Below, in pieces: positions 1-11,551 of a stretch of 64,000 bases of DNA. Numbering within the stretch: position 1 is the stretch's first letter; each line of letters opens with the position of its first letter. The position numbers were made by a program, and so were the translations under genes. The notes below the pieces were generated by a model. It did not search any database and was not told the DNA's origin. It was given only the letters and a program-made list of their open reading frames with translations. The stretch is from Corythucha ciliata (Eukaryota; Arthropoda; Insecta; Hemiptera; Tingidae), in NCBI GenBank assembly GCA_038030265.1, contig CM075943.1, forward strand, positions 22,692,001 through 22,756,000, written 5' to 3'.

Positions 1-169
1 TGATTCCCCTGTCCCTCCCGGACGAAAGTGGCCCAGCTTGGCGACCTACCCCAGACAGATGAGGGCTAAGTGCCAACACAAAAACCTGCAATGGAATGGG
101 AGGACTCACCGTGTAAAAGAATATCCACAAATTCGAGAGAAGACGGGATGTAGCACGTGTGGCGGCGAC

Positions 170-632
170 GGAAGACCAGACGGACGGTGTGTAATGACGA
201 CTGAAGCGAACCCACGACGGACGATGAGCAAGGCGACTGGGACGAGCTCAGGTGAACAAGGGCGACTGGGACGAGCTCACTATTGAACAGGTGAGCGAAG
301 ACGGTTGAAACGAACCCTCGCCGGACGGTGAGCAAGGGCGACTGAAGGGACTCTCGACGGACGCCGGTGAGCACTGGCGACGGAAACAACCTCCCGACGG
401 ACGGGGAGCAATGGTGACTGGGACGAGCTGAGGTGAACAAGGGCGACTGGGACGAGCTCAGGTGAACAAGGGCGACTGAAGCGACTGTCGACGGACGGGG
501 AGCAATGGCGACTGGGACGAGCTCACTATCGAATAGGTGAGCGAAGACGGTTGACACCGGCTCACAACTGAACAGGTGAGCGAGGACGACTGACAGGCTC
601 ACTTCTGAACAAGTGAGCGCAGGCGATTGAAA
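170..632. repeat. GC-rich degenerate minisatellite
   Basis: Short direct repeats built from phrases such as gacgagctcaggtgaacaag, ggcgactggg and gacggacggggagcaa recur through this stretch in units of roughly 25-40 bp. Adjacent units are nearly identical (for example around 226-290 and 420-480) while others have diverged. A 190-codon open frame on the minus strand crosses the array, but it translates to a Ser/Pro/Leu-rich repeat with no domain, so I do not call it a gene. No promoter or splice signal is evident. Confidence 0.8.
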
Positions 633-1113
633 CGACACACAACTGAATTACGCACTCTGCACTTACTCCTTTGCTTTCTCACTCACTTCTCGTTACGACT
701 TTATCCTACTCACTATACACGCGCACTCTACGCCAACGTTTTCCTTGCTAGCTCACTTTCTGACTCAGTAACCGAATCCACCGCTAACCCTTCACACTAG
801 AGTCCCACGCATAGATTAATTGTTCCTTTTCTTGTTCGCCACGTTCAAGGCTCCCTCCCACTCCGGGAGCCGCGCCTGCGCCGGCCCATCGCTCCCACCC
901 CTCAGGCAGGCCAACCCACCGAACCCCTTCCCCGAGACTGACAGGGGAATCGAGCATCCTACGATTTGTTTGGTATCATTAACCACAATAGTTGTTGTCG
1001 AGTCTGCCTTACTGACACAAATAAACTTGTAGTGGGGAGGGAACCACACTACACTACCTCAGGCATTCAAAAATATAAGACATGTACATAAAGAAAACTT
1101 TATTATCAATTCT
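633..1113. other. Intergenic, no gene recognised
   Basis: The stretch is partly CT-rich (640-800) and then GC-rich (840-940). Short open frames on both strands overlap each other at 816-1049 and neither resembles a known protein. An AATAAA signal on the minus strand near 1095-1105 may end the remnant transcript unit above it. Confidence 0.5.
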
Positions 1114-1670
1114 TTACATATTACTCAATTTACTAGCTAAATAACGATATTCTTTATAATCTTCATCGTAATTTTCGTTACGTTTACGTTTATCCATTAT
1201 AATTGTTCTTAACTCGTCATATTTCTTTTTATAAAACTCCTCTCTTTTCCCTTCTGCTGTTACTGCTGTTGCTGCTGCTTCTGAAGACTACCACTCTCTA
1301 CAACAACGGCGGCACTGCTCGTCGTTCTAAAAAATAAAAAAAACACAGCGTGTTCATATGAAAAATAAATGAAATAAAATAAGAAAACACTTACGCACTT
1401 CTTGCTTGGGACTTATCCATCGGTGTCGACGTGGCTAGTGGTGGTTCCCTTGGTTGGAACATCTCTGCTACTGTCTTCTGCAGTAGCAGCTTTATTAACA
1501 GCCGCTCTCTGTGCTTCCACACTCGGCTGAACCCTACGACTGTCGTCCACAGGAGTTGTCCCAGGGCGTTTTTGCGGGTCAAACACAATGTGATTGAAAT
1601 GCATGGTCTCAATGAATCGCTGCCTCTTGGCGTCGGTATTTACTTCGTAGGCTGGACCTCTAGGAGTCAT
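1114..1670 (-). pseudogene. Possible decayed two-exon gene remnant upstream of ELP1
   Basis: Reading the minus strand, an 85-codon frame opens at an ATG at 1668-1670 and is rich in charged residues. Its stop at 1413-1415 lies shortly before a good GTAAGT donor near 1393. After a short gap, a second frame (about 1280 down to a TAA at 1114-1116) reads a polyglutamine run interrupted by one TAA where CAA would keep the run, then a Lys/Tyr/Glu-rich tail beginning KGKEEFYKKKYDEL, and an AATAAA follows. The C-terminal tail vaguely resembles the helical occludin/ELL type, but this is weak. The frames join only if two in-frame stops are ignored, so I call it a remnant. It could equally be chance open frames. 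Confidence 0.27.
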
Positions 1671-1679
1671 CTTTTTTCA

Positions 1680-2343
1680 AGAAGATTCTATGAGCCCCTT
1701 GGTTTTATGAGGGGGACCCTATCAAAAACCGTGCATTTCCTGTATTTTACAACTTTGAAGATTTTTATTGGTGGGTTGAGGTTAACTACGGACTATTGTA
1801 GGGGGGGGGGGGTAGTTCCGGGATGCCTGTGTTTTTTTTCAAGAAGATTCTATGTTTGCTTCGCTTTTTTTACGTGGGGACGTCTTGAAAACGCTTTAAT
1901 TTCTCGTTTTTCGAACATTGACGAAAAGAGAGGTGGAAAAAGTTCTGATGAGGCTGACTCTAGATTGTTGTTCGTGGGTAGTTGGAGGGTAGCTGTGATT
2001 TTTTCATGATTTTATGTCACCTTCGCATTTTACTCGTGGGGACGTGGGGGTAGCTTGTTAATCCATTAATTATTCCACTGTCCATTTGTGAATGCCTCAT
2101 GAGTTTAGTGCATAGAGGAATGTTAGCGTTAATTATGCTGCTGCTAGATGAGTAGTTACACTATTAGCGTTCTGTTTTGCTTGCTGTAGACCCACGCTTT
2201 GGAATGTTAGCATCTTTTTGGCTATACTTAGATTTGGTAGTCCAATGTGTATTGCGGTTTAGTATGTTCGAGGCAGACACGAGGCTAACTTCACACCCGT
2301 GAAAGTAATAAAAAAAGTGACAATTTTTCTGTAATTTATCGAA
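1680..2343. other. ELP1 upstream region
   Basis: No coding region is recognised. It contains a G11 run (1801-1811) and T-rich DNA. The ELP1 start codon lies at 2344, preceded by an AT-rich leader. The promoter presumably lies in the last few hundred bases, but no TATA box stands out at a convincing distance. An open frame at 1431-2009 (+) has no recognisable domain and overlaps the minus-strand remnant, so it is not called. Confidence 0.45.
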
Positions 2344-5300
2344 ATGCGTAACCTGAGAATTTCGCTGAATATTAAATTAGAGCATGCTGAACTTTCAAAA
2401 GCAGACGTCATCGTGTGTAACAAGTCGTTGTCAGGAGAGGACAGAGTGTTTATTTTGAAAAAAGACCAATTGTTCTGCCTCAATGTGCAAACCAACCAAC
2501 TGTCGAGCTTTCCGCTGGCTGAATTGCATCCGTTCGGCGACTTCCTACCCGTGGTTGACATCCTGTTCTCCGAGTTATACGACTCTACCTTTCACGCTTT
2601 CCACAGCAATGGTCAAATCAGTACGTGGACACTCGACGACAGTTCATCCTCTCTACAGTTTTCCTCGTCTGACCTGTCCCTGCCGGGCTCTCCGCTCGCG
2701 ATCAAACCCAGCCCTGACCAAGAGTACCTCGCGGTCGTTACAGAAGATCAACGGGTCCTTCTTGTTGACTCCTTGATGACTGTGGTTGAAGAACATCGAC
2801 TGAACGATGACACTGAGGGCGAGCAAGTGATGATAAATGTGGGTTGGGGCAAGAAAGAGACACAGTTTCACGGTTCCGAGGGGAAAGCTGCTGCACTAAC
2901 CAAAAACCCTGTTGACGTGGACCACTCGTCTTTGTGCGTTGGTCGTAGACCTGTCATTTCGTGGCGAGGTGACGGCGATCTCTTTGCGGTCGGTTATTGG
3001 TCTGCAATTGGAAATAGGAGGCGAATCAAAGTTTTCAATCGCGCCGGAATACTACAATGTTGCGATGAAGGCGTACCAGGTAGCTTTAAATTTTTATTGT
3101 TCTATTAACTTGATCTAGTCACAGCTCAGATAAATTCGTGGTTTAATCCTAATGGAGTACCCCTGTTTGGTGAGTAACAGCCAGCAGTTAGGCCTGGCCT
3201 GACGCGGGCCTAGGGGCGCTATGTTAAAATTATACGCCCACTCGTACTTGCCTCCCAGGTCGCTTGGCAGTGGCACCAGCCGATTTTTGGGTACAAGAAG
3301 GCATCTACAGGGTATCACATAATAAAGTAGGTAAAAACGCATTTTCCACGAGGGGGGAGATTCACGTACGCAATACGCAACAAGGCACTCCGAAGCAATT
3401 AATTGAAGCACACCACTTCGGTAAAGCCCGCAAAGGTGTTCAGGGAAGCCCCCCACCCCTCTCACGACAATGTTAAACAATTAACTTCGATACTATAAAG
3501 CACCCAAAGCGCACTGCAAGGCTCATCCAACTCCAAGCACTTTTGGAGCCACGCCTAGGGTTTCCCGTCGAAGTACTAGAATTTTTAGTGCTACTTAGCG
3601 GATTCCTAAAATTGGCCCATACCCCAAAATTATTTTCTAGTGCATGAGACCAAATCGGTCTGATACGGAGCGGAATATTTATTTTTTTATTATTTATTTT
3701 TATTCGCATTAGAAACCACGAAAATACAAAGTAAAAACAAAAACAAATATTCTAAAAATGAAAAAAAAAAAAAATAAGAAGTACATATTGACCTTATTGG
3801 TTTCTACCTGCCAGCTCCCAAAAGGAAAACTTGAGGTGGGAGCTGGAGTAGGCTTAGCCATAATTCTAATGTAAAAATTAGCTAGAGAAAAAAACAAAAA
3901 TAAAATGAACTTAATGTTATTAAAAATATAATAACATGAAAAAAGTAAATTAAAGAATACAATACAATTACCATTCAAACACCAATTCATTTGAATAAAA
4001 ATTAAAGAAATAGGAAAAATAAATTAAAGAATACAATATAAGTAAGCAACGATACACCCACTTTCCTTTACGAAAGGTACTAAACACTAACATCCTTAAA
4101 GCCTTTATCTGCTTCAAATTATACAAAAAAAAATTAAAATCTTTAATAGTTTCAAAACTGCTGAAATTGAACTTATTGTTTAATGCAAACCGGAGACCAA
4201 CAACCGAGGAATGCTTTGAGTACAACGCGGTGTTGCATGTAGGTACTTTAATATTAGTTACAGAAGCTAGCCTAGTCCTATGCCTATGGAAAAAATAGCA
4301 ATTATTATTTATTCTGAACAAATGAATAGCCGTATTCCACAAGTATAATTCGTCTATTGTAAAAACGCCAAAATCACAAAAAAGCTTGTCAGATGGGTAA
4401 ACAGACGGCTTCCCTAGAATAATTTTAATGATGGTCTTTTGAGCCACTTTTAATTGGTTAGTGATACATTTGGACGCATTTCCCCATACAATGATCCCGT
4501 ACGAAAGCAGTGATTGGCAAAGTGCAAAATAAATTCTCTTTAATACAATGAAACTAAAAATACTTTTAAGCTGCTTAAATTTATAAAATAATTTTCTAAT
4601 ATTTTTGATCAAATAATTTATATGCACATCAAACTTAAACTTCCTATCCATATATATGCCTAAGTACTTTGTAGATTCCGAAAATTTGATTGAAAAACAC
4701 CTAGACAAATCACAACTATTCGAGTTGCAACTATCATTATGCACTTTTACAGCTAAACTTTCATCAATTTTTTTTTCTATAATATTCTAATTATAACCTA
4801 AAATACACTTTTTTTTTAACCTGAGCGTCATATATTGAGGCTTAAATGCTAGCCGATTATCTACCACAAAATTCTGAAAATTTAGTTTTGTGTCTAAATT
4901 GACAGTTTCTGTATTACGTAAATTCTCCGGTTTCAAAGGTATTTTCCTCGCTCCTCTCGACAGAAAACGAGTTTTATGAGCTTAACAGCGAGTTATTGAG
5001 CCGAATTCTGGCGATCTGGATAGAAGATTCCGGGACTGGTCATTTTTACGTAGCTAATATTTTTTAAATCTCTCTTGTCTTCAGGACTGGATGAATCTCT
5101 GTCGTGGAAACCACAAGGTGCCGTTGTCGCTGCCGCTCAAATTTTTCCCGACGGCAGTCGCATTTCTTTTTTTGAAAAGAACGGGTTGAAACACGGCGAT
5201 TTTGCTTTGCCGGTGTCGTGGAAAGTAATTTATCTCAGTGATGTTTATCTCGACCGACCTTTTTTCTCATTCGTTTGTCCCGATTTTGCAGGCTACAAGT

Positions 5301-8300
5301 ATGGAATGGAGTTCAGATTCCAAAATATTGTGCGTAGTTTGCGAGGAAAATGACAGCGAGAAGCAGTGGGTAACGTTTTGGACTACCGGTAATTACCACT
5401 GGTATTTGAAACAATCTTTACAGTTTGACAGCAAATTGGTTTGTACAATTTTAGAGTGTAGTGGGGCGCTCGTATCTCGGTGATTTTTTATATTTTAAAT
5501 TTGTTTCCAGAGACATTATGTTTGGGATGAAACCAATCGAGGACGTATGACGGTCATTACCGACGACGGTACAGTGCACGTGGTCCAGCTCGCTTGGACT
5601 ACTAACACTAGTCAGTTCTCTCGCCTGTACTACCACATGCTCGTCTCCGTCATCGATAGCGGTTTGATTTTTTCAGACTTTTTCTATTAAAAACTCTGGA
5701 ATGTGACGCAGTTTCAATACCGTAGATCGCGTATTGGTGACTCCATTCTCACGGGTTGTTATACCCCCACCGATGAGCCTATTCAATTTTAAATGCGACT
5801 CTCCGGTCAATCAAATTTTATACCCGCCAAAATACGAGTAAGATAAGTTCAAGCAAAAAATGACCGACTTTGTGTTAATTTTTCTCTTTCTTCAAGCACC
5901 TCACATTTTGATCTGTGCGCCGTTCTGTCCAACAGAACACTGGCATTCTTCACCATGAAAGATGACGAGCCTGTGCTTGCAAGTGAGACTAATTTGACGC
6001 TTTGGTTTGGTTTGGTGGCATTAACCTATTTTGTAACGGTTTCAGAATCTGTGAACGTTAGTGATTTTAGCAGTTTGTGTCACTGGGAGTGGACTGATAC
6101 GAACATTTTTGCGTGTTATTGGCCGTTAAATGGGAAAAAGACCAGAATAGACGTTTTAAATTTGGAAGAGAACGTAGTGTCGACATTGTAAGTAAACCCC
6201 CCCCCCCCACCATATTCCTCCGGAATCATTCTTTTTATAAACGTTATTCGTATAATTTTCAGGTTTAGCTCCACTGTAGATTATCCGATTATATCCAGTT
6301 TCATGGTCGATCGTAAACTTATCTGTTTGACCGACACGGGTGACATCGTACAGTTTATTACGGAAACAGGTGAAATGACAGCTCCGTTGAAAGTACTCCC
6401 AGAGTTATGCACCGAAGTGGTAGTTTATGGAGGTAAACTTTTTGGATTGAGCGATTTTGGCAGGCTGTATATGAATGGAAAACAGATCGCTAGTAGTATT
6501 TCATCCTTCATAATTCACTGTCCCTACGTTTTGACGACAACTTTCCAGCACAATATGCTGATAATTGAACCTGTGGAACATGGAGTAAGCCCCCCATCCG
6601 CCAACCTTGTTGCGATCGTCAAATTAACAAATTCCTCTATTGTATTCAGTGTGAAGAAGTTTGTACTCGAAAACTTGAAAATGGATCAAGACTAGTGGCA
6701 TCCACCAGGCAATCGGTTGTCATGCAACTGCCCAGAGGGAATTTAGAGACGATACAGCCGCGGGTTTTAATAATTTCAACTTCCGGGGCTCTGTTGGACA
6801 AGTGTTACTACGACGAAGCTGTCGAGCTTATGAAACGTCAACGAATCGATTTAAATCTCATCGTCGATCATAATCCGGCCAAATTTTTGCTGAACATTTC
6901 GAAATTTGTCTTTCAAGTGGACCCGAAATGGATTACTCTCCTGGTGACCGAATTGAAGGCCGAGGATTCTACCCTTGGAATTTATTCGAATTTTTATAAA
7001 AACGTTCGTGAATATTTTACATTAAATACGACGTATGAGCAGCCTAAAATAAGCTTTTTTATTTGTAGAAAATAAATCATGGGCTAGGGGCTGACAAAGT
7101 CAACGTTGTGTGTGAATCTTTACTCAGCGAAATGACAGATTTGCCCAAGTCGAAAGACAAGTACATCGTGCCCATTTTGAGTTGCCTTGTTCGCATGAAA
7201 AGAATGAGTGATGCCATCGACCTAGCCTCTGACGATCGCACCATCAAAGACCTTTGCTTTTTGGTCGACGTATCGACGTTGTACACTGAAGCCCTTGGCG
7301 CCTATAATTTGAGCGCCGCGTTAAAATTCGCCAGTAGGTTTACACCTTACCCTTCCTCGTGACAATATTTACTCCCAATAACGTTTTATTTTAAGGTAAA
7401 TCTCAAATGGATCCGAAGGAGTACGTGCCATACTTGAATTCTCTCAAGGACATGGAACCTGACTACATGAAATACACGATCGACAAATCATTGAAAAAGT
7501 ACAAATCCGCTTTAGTTCATTTGGCTAAATGCGGAGACGATAAAATGAAGGAATTCTTAGACTTGCTGACGGAACACAACCTTTACTCCGTAGCTTTAAC
7601 ACTTTTCGAAACTAACTCCGACACGTAAGCCCCTGCACGAAATTAGGAAGAATCCTCGGATGGCGCCACTCCTCCACTCACTTTACTCTAGTGGAGAGTG
7701 CCCTGTAAATTGCACATTTATGCAGCCCTCGGAGTTCTTCCTACTTTAGCCGCACTAATTGTATATTCAATCGTTAACGTTTGGAATGAATTCTGTAGGT
7801 ACAAACTCTGCGCTAATCTGTTCGGCGACTACTTGAAAAATTTAAAACGCTTGGACGAAGCTACAGTTATGTACGAAAGAGCCGGGGAACTTTCCAAAGT
7901 CTTGGACGTGGCTAAAAGGGCCGGTAACTGGAAGAAAGCCCTGGTTACGGCTAAGCGCCTAAACTACAGGTTCGTGTACTTTTTTCACTCGGTCTGTGCC
8001 GCCATGATGTTTGTCAACTTTGTGATTTTTGTTCAATTTTTCAAGCACTGAGAAAATAGAAGAACTGGGAGAAGAGTTACATAAAATGCTGACTGTAAAC
8101 CAGGCGTATAATGAAGCTGGCCGCCTAGCTAAAGAGCTCGGTTTAATTGAACGCTCTGTCACTGCTTTTCTACAAGGCAGATGCTGGGACGATGCCATTT
8201 ACGCTTCTTCCAATTCCGACAACCGAAATTTAGGTAGAAAAAACCATTATTGTTTTTCAGAATTCCTACGGTTTACTACAGTATTTTCTTAATACTTTTC

Positions 8301-9118
8301 AGAATTAGCCATCAAGGATTCTTTAAAAGAAGCTTTCAGAAATTCTGTGACAGAAATTGAAGGAAAAAAACAGGATCTGAGTCAGTACGTCAGCCGTCTA
8401 AAAGTTGTCAGGGCTCAGAAGGCTGCAAAGCCTAGATTTTTCGATATAGGTTCGCCCCCTTCCACCCTATACAACCACCACGTGACACTAATCAAGACCG
8501 TCATTTAGCGGACAGTATGAGCGAAACAAGCAGCGTGGCAAGCACAAGAACGTCAGAGTCAGTGAAGTGAGTTAAAGTGTGATTCGCTCAAATGGTTTCT
8601 ATTAGTAACTACCCCCCACCCCCGTAAAGCACAAAATCCAGCAGAATGACTCGGAAAATGAGTAGAAAAATGTGGAGCTTGAAAGAGGGCAATCCAAGAG
8701 AGGAAGAGGCTTTGATGAAAGGTGTTACCGATATTGTTGCTAGCCTGGACAAAACAGCGGATGAGGTCAAAAGCCTCAATTTGGCCTTAATTGAATTGAA
8801 TCTCGACCAAGAGGCGAATGAATTGCAAAATTCCTTTAAAAAATTACTGACTGAGGTACCAGCTACGACGAGAGTAGTGTGGCCACACGTGAGTGAATAT
8901 GCGTTTTCGATTAAAACTATATTTACCAATGTTTACACTGATTTTCGTTTTCAGGTTTATCTTAATGACGAGTTGAACATTGAAGGTACTGTATACCCCT
9001 TTTTATGAGTAACCATGTTGTATAATTGTTATAAACACTTTCAGATGAAAAAATAAAGCACCCTCCGTCAGTCGATTTGACTGATAAATGGGAATTGGAA
9101 TGTTTGAGGACCTGTTGA
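2344..9118 (+). CDS. ELP1: Elongator complex protein 1 (ELP1/IKAP), 18 exons
   Basis: ELP1 is the largest Elongator subunit; it scaffolds the cytoplasmic complex that makes the cm5U-type wobble modification of tRNA together with ELP2 and ELP3. The start MRNL, the block VGWGKKETQFHGSEG (exon 1), the stretch GNYHWYLKQSL (exon 3), the DHNP block (exon 9) and the late SLKEGNP motif (exon 16) are all ELP1 hallmarks. The N-terminal two thirds corresponds to the WD40 propellers, the C-terminal third to the helical TPR-like and dimerisation region. I joined the exons by GT/AG sites; every phase agrees and the total is 3,612 bp, giving 1,203 residues. The human protein is somewhat longer at about 1,330. 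It ends ELECLRTC then TGA at 9116-9118. No frameshift or stop is seen, so the gene looks functional. A minus-strand LINE fragment sits in intron 1. Confidence 0.95.
2344..9118 (+). other. ELP1: Exon map of ELP1
   Basis: Inferred exons are 2344-3079, 5085-5224, 5292-5438, 5511-5661, 5726-5837, 5897-5982, 6046-6187, 6263-6584, 6650-7003, 7069-7333, 7396-7624, 7799-7969, 8046-8233, 8303-8449, 8509-8566, 8630-8888, 8955-8985 and 9045-9118. All introns begin GT and end AG. Fifteen introns are 59-76 bp; intron 11 (7625-7798) is 174 bp and intron 1 (3080-5084) is 2,005 bp. The least certain joins are exon 4 to exon 5, where an AG at 5724-5725 was chosen because it restores the conserved DRVLVTPF block, and exon 15 to 16, where the acceptor has a weak pyrimidine tract (CCCCCGTAAAG). 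Confidence 0.85.
3678..4770 (-). mobile_element. 5'-truncated LINE fragment in ELP1 intron 1, antisense
   Basis: A 258-codon minus-strand frame (3968-4744) reads the region just C-terminal to the RT catalytic core of a Jockey/CR1-type non-LTR element: it includes KYLGIYMDRKFKFDVHI and, further on, LLSYGIIVWG, both typical of the thumb region. The YADD motif and everything upstream are missing, so the copy is 5'-truncated. Past the stop, an AT-rich 3' UTR runs to an AAATA-like tail near 3678-3709. The frame is open throughout, which suggests a fairly recent insertion. The element opposes ELP1 transcription and should be removed with the intron. Confidence 0.8.
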
Positions 9119-9498
9119 ACAGAGCACCGTGGTGCTTGTTGATCAAAGGTTTTGTTGTATAGAGTAAATACATATAATACTTTTTTTATATATTCCGACT
9201 ATGTTCGTACTTTATGCTCCGCCTCCTGTCCCCCATCATTAAGGAACGCCCGGTCTGTGGGTGTAGCTAGAGGGACAATTTAGCTAGCAGTGGAATCACC
9301 ATATTTGTGACAGAAAAATTGAAATTAAATAAAAAGATTCGTTCGGAGCCACGATCAAACTGAAGTTTTTGTGCATGAAATAAGCAAATTTATCAACTTG
9401 CATCATTTTCGTCTAAAAAACACGCATCCCAAGAGAGTTTGTATAACAACATTGGCCCCATTTTATAACAGAAAAAACTGTCCAGCACAAGGCCCGTA
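9119..9498. other. ELP1 3' flank
   Basis: This holds the ELP1 3' UTR and downstream DNA. No canonical AATAAA is seen within 100 bp of the stop; AGTAAATACATATAA near 9164-9178 is the nearest candidate poly(A) region. Nothing else is recognised. Confidence 0.45.
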
Positions 9499-9545
9499 AT
9501 CATAGTCATCACTCAAGCTGAGTACGCCCATAGATTGCCCTTATA
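9499..9545. repeat. Solo end of a GGCCCGTA-type hairpin MITE
   Basis: The sequence aaggcccgtaatcatagtca followed by tcactcaagctgagta closely matches the left arm of the hairpin element at 15171-15306. No matching inverted arm follows, so this is a half or decayed copy. Confidence 0.55.
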
Positions 9546-9599
9546 CATACCCGGAAAAGTCGGATTTTAGGGGGGTTGCGGATTTCGATATTTTGGTAT

Positions 9600-9960
9600 T
9601 TATAAGTTCAACTTTTTGTGGTCAGGCCCCTTCTTGTGCAGCTTTCGGCGTTTGGTCTTCTTAGGGTTCCCGTTTTTAGAGGTGATGTGTGATTTCACTT
9701 TCGGTGATTTTTTCACTGTTGGCTCTGGTGACGGCAACATTGAAGTTACCGTTCCGACAATTTAACGGTAGTTTTTGTGGTTAAGTGATTTTTGTGGTTG
9801 AGCGCTTCTTGTAGAAAGCGCTTTTTGTGTTTGGCGCTTTTGAGATTAGATCTTTTTGTGGTTAGAGCTTTTATTCGAACTTCTTGGGGTTGCAGCTTTA
9901 GGAATTTGGTCTTATGAGGGTTCAAGTTTTTTGTTGTTAGACCTTTTCGTGGTCAGCGTT
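9600..9960. repeat. Degenerate tandem array of TTTTTGTGGTTAGAGC-like units
   Basis: Units of about 17-25 bp built on tttttgtggttagagctttt, cttcttggggttgcag and similar phrases repeat with much divergence. The same kind of array occurs at 16800-17260. No coding potential is seen. The array stops at the edge of the Ty3/gypsy element at 9971. Confidence 0.6.
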
Positions 9961-9970
9961 TCTTGGGGTT

Positions 9971-10152
9971 TATAATGGATGGGCCGCCGAACAGACACAA
10001 CAGTTCAACACGCAAGAACTTTATTTTAAGAATATTTAAATGTAACAGGAGCATGTGCTCTTTTTCTTCATGGCACCATCTTCTTCTTTTTTACAAAGAT
10101 TCCCCTGCAGCCAACATAACCCCGAGTGCAGGGCTGCCAATATATTACAACA
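9971..10152 (-). repeat. 3' LTR of the Ty3/gypsy element
   Basis: This 182 bp block matches 14453-14755 over its length once the inserted MITE in that copy is removed. On the minus strand it starts TGTTGTAATATATTGG, directly after a purine run, and ends CCATTATA. Confidence 0.85.
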
Positions 10153-10162
10153 CTTCCCCCCT
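10153..10162 (-). other. Polypurine tract of the Ty3/gypsy element
   Basis: On the minus strand this reads AGGGGGGAAG immediately before the 3' LTR, as expected for the plus-strand primer of an LTR retrotransposon. Confidence 0.75.
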
Positions 10163-10292
10163 AAATTTGTTATGTCACCCATTATAATTATTTTCAAAAA
10201 CTTTTCCGCGCACAAAAAGATACATAAACGAAAAATGAAAAAATACAAAACACAAAAATTATCAAAATATGCGGAGTCTGCAAATGGATCAA

Positions 10293-11478
10293 TTAACCGT
10301 TATTCAAAATAAAATCATCCAATCTCTTCGGCACTTTCACACTTCTCTTTGGTCTCTGAGTTATAGGAGATGAACTTCTGCTTGGGATAGGTGAAGGAAC
10401 TATGATTGGTGTGAAAGTAGAACCCGGCTGGGACCCTCCTACCCGGTCCGACTCTAGTCTCTCTACGACACTGCATTTCTGCATTTGGTCAAAATGACGT
10501 TTCCATATTAAATTTGAATTTTCTACCTCACACTCACACAAACGACTTCCCATTACTTTTTTAATTACGGCCGGAACCCAATTCGTTTTATCGGGGTTTC
10601 GATAATCTTTCACATATACTTTCTCCCCTACCAAAAAGGATGCTTACCGAGAACCCTTAAAATTCTTAGTTTGTCGTTCAATCTGGGCTGTGCGATGCTG
10701 TTGAGATCCGAGATCTCTTAAAAGGTGTAGTCTAGTCCGCGGTTGCCTTCCCAACATTAAATACGCAGGTGTAAATCCAGTAGTTGAATGTTCCGTATTT
10801 CTGTACACGAAAAGAAATTTATCCAAAGCATAGGATAATGGTACACTTGGAGATTCAATAAGAGCTTTTTTAAGCCCCAACTTACACGTCTTGACACAGT
10901 TTTCAGCAGCGCCATTGCTTGCTGGATGGAGGGGGGGGTGAATGAATCAATCTTATACCGTTAAATGCACAAAAATTCTGGAATTCTTGCGAAGAAAAAC
11001 AAGTCGCATTATCCGAAACAATTGTTTTGGGGAAACCAAACCGACTAAAAACATTTCTCAGTGCCTGAATCGTAGTCGCGGAATCCAGTCTGGGTACTTC
11101 ATACACTTCCGGCCATTTAGAAAATGAATCCAATATTAATAGGAAAAACTTTCCTTTAACAGGACCAAAATGATCAATTTGAATACGCTCCATTGGAACC
11201 TTTGTGTCCTGCCATTTCATTAAAGGTGACTTTGGGGGGTCCGGACGCAACTGTAAACAACAAGGACAGGAGTTAGCTAATTGTTCTAGGTCGCTATCTA
11301 AATTTGGCCACCAAAAGTAAGATCGCGACAGGGCTTTCATTTTCGACGATCCTAAATGGGTAAAATGTAACTCTTTGAGGATCTGAGGTCTCAAAACCGT
11401 AGGTATTACAACTCGGTAGCCCCACATAATTAGGCCTTGATCTTCATAAAGCTCTAATTTTCGTCTGAAGTACGGCAT
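10293..11478 (-). pseudogene. Ty3/gypsy integrase region, broken into three frames
   Basis: The frame at 10903-11478 carries the HHCC zinc-binding part (H-x-H near ELHFTHLG and a C-x2-C in SCPCC) and the start of the integrase catalytic core, with the two aspartates seen in IQIDHFGP and TIVSDNAT. The third acidic residue is lost where the frame breaks at a C-rich run (10921-10938). The frames at 10644-10880 and 10293-10634 continue the C-terminal part; the first includes FVYRNTEHSTTGFTPAYLM, a conserved block of gypsy integrases. The breaks make it non-functional. Confidence 0.88.
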
Positions 11479-11551
11479 TAAATCCTCCTCGACTTCTTTA
11501 GGCTATCCAGTACGGAGGTAAGTCAAAATTTTACAAAGACTAGGCTCTTTC

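Noticed and set aside
66..638. 190-codon minus-strand open frame
   Set aside because: It lies entirely on a minisatellite and translates to repeated Ser/Leu/Val-rich text with no domain; repeats without stop codons stay open by construction.
1431..2009. 192-codon plus-strand open frame upstream of ELP1
   Set aside because: Phe/Gly-rich translation that runs through a G homopolymer; no domain and no splice or start context. It also overlaps the opposite-strand remnant.
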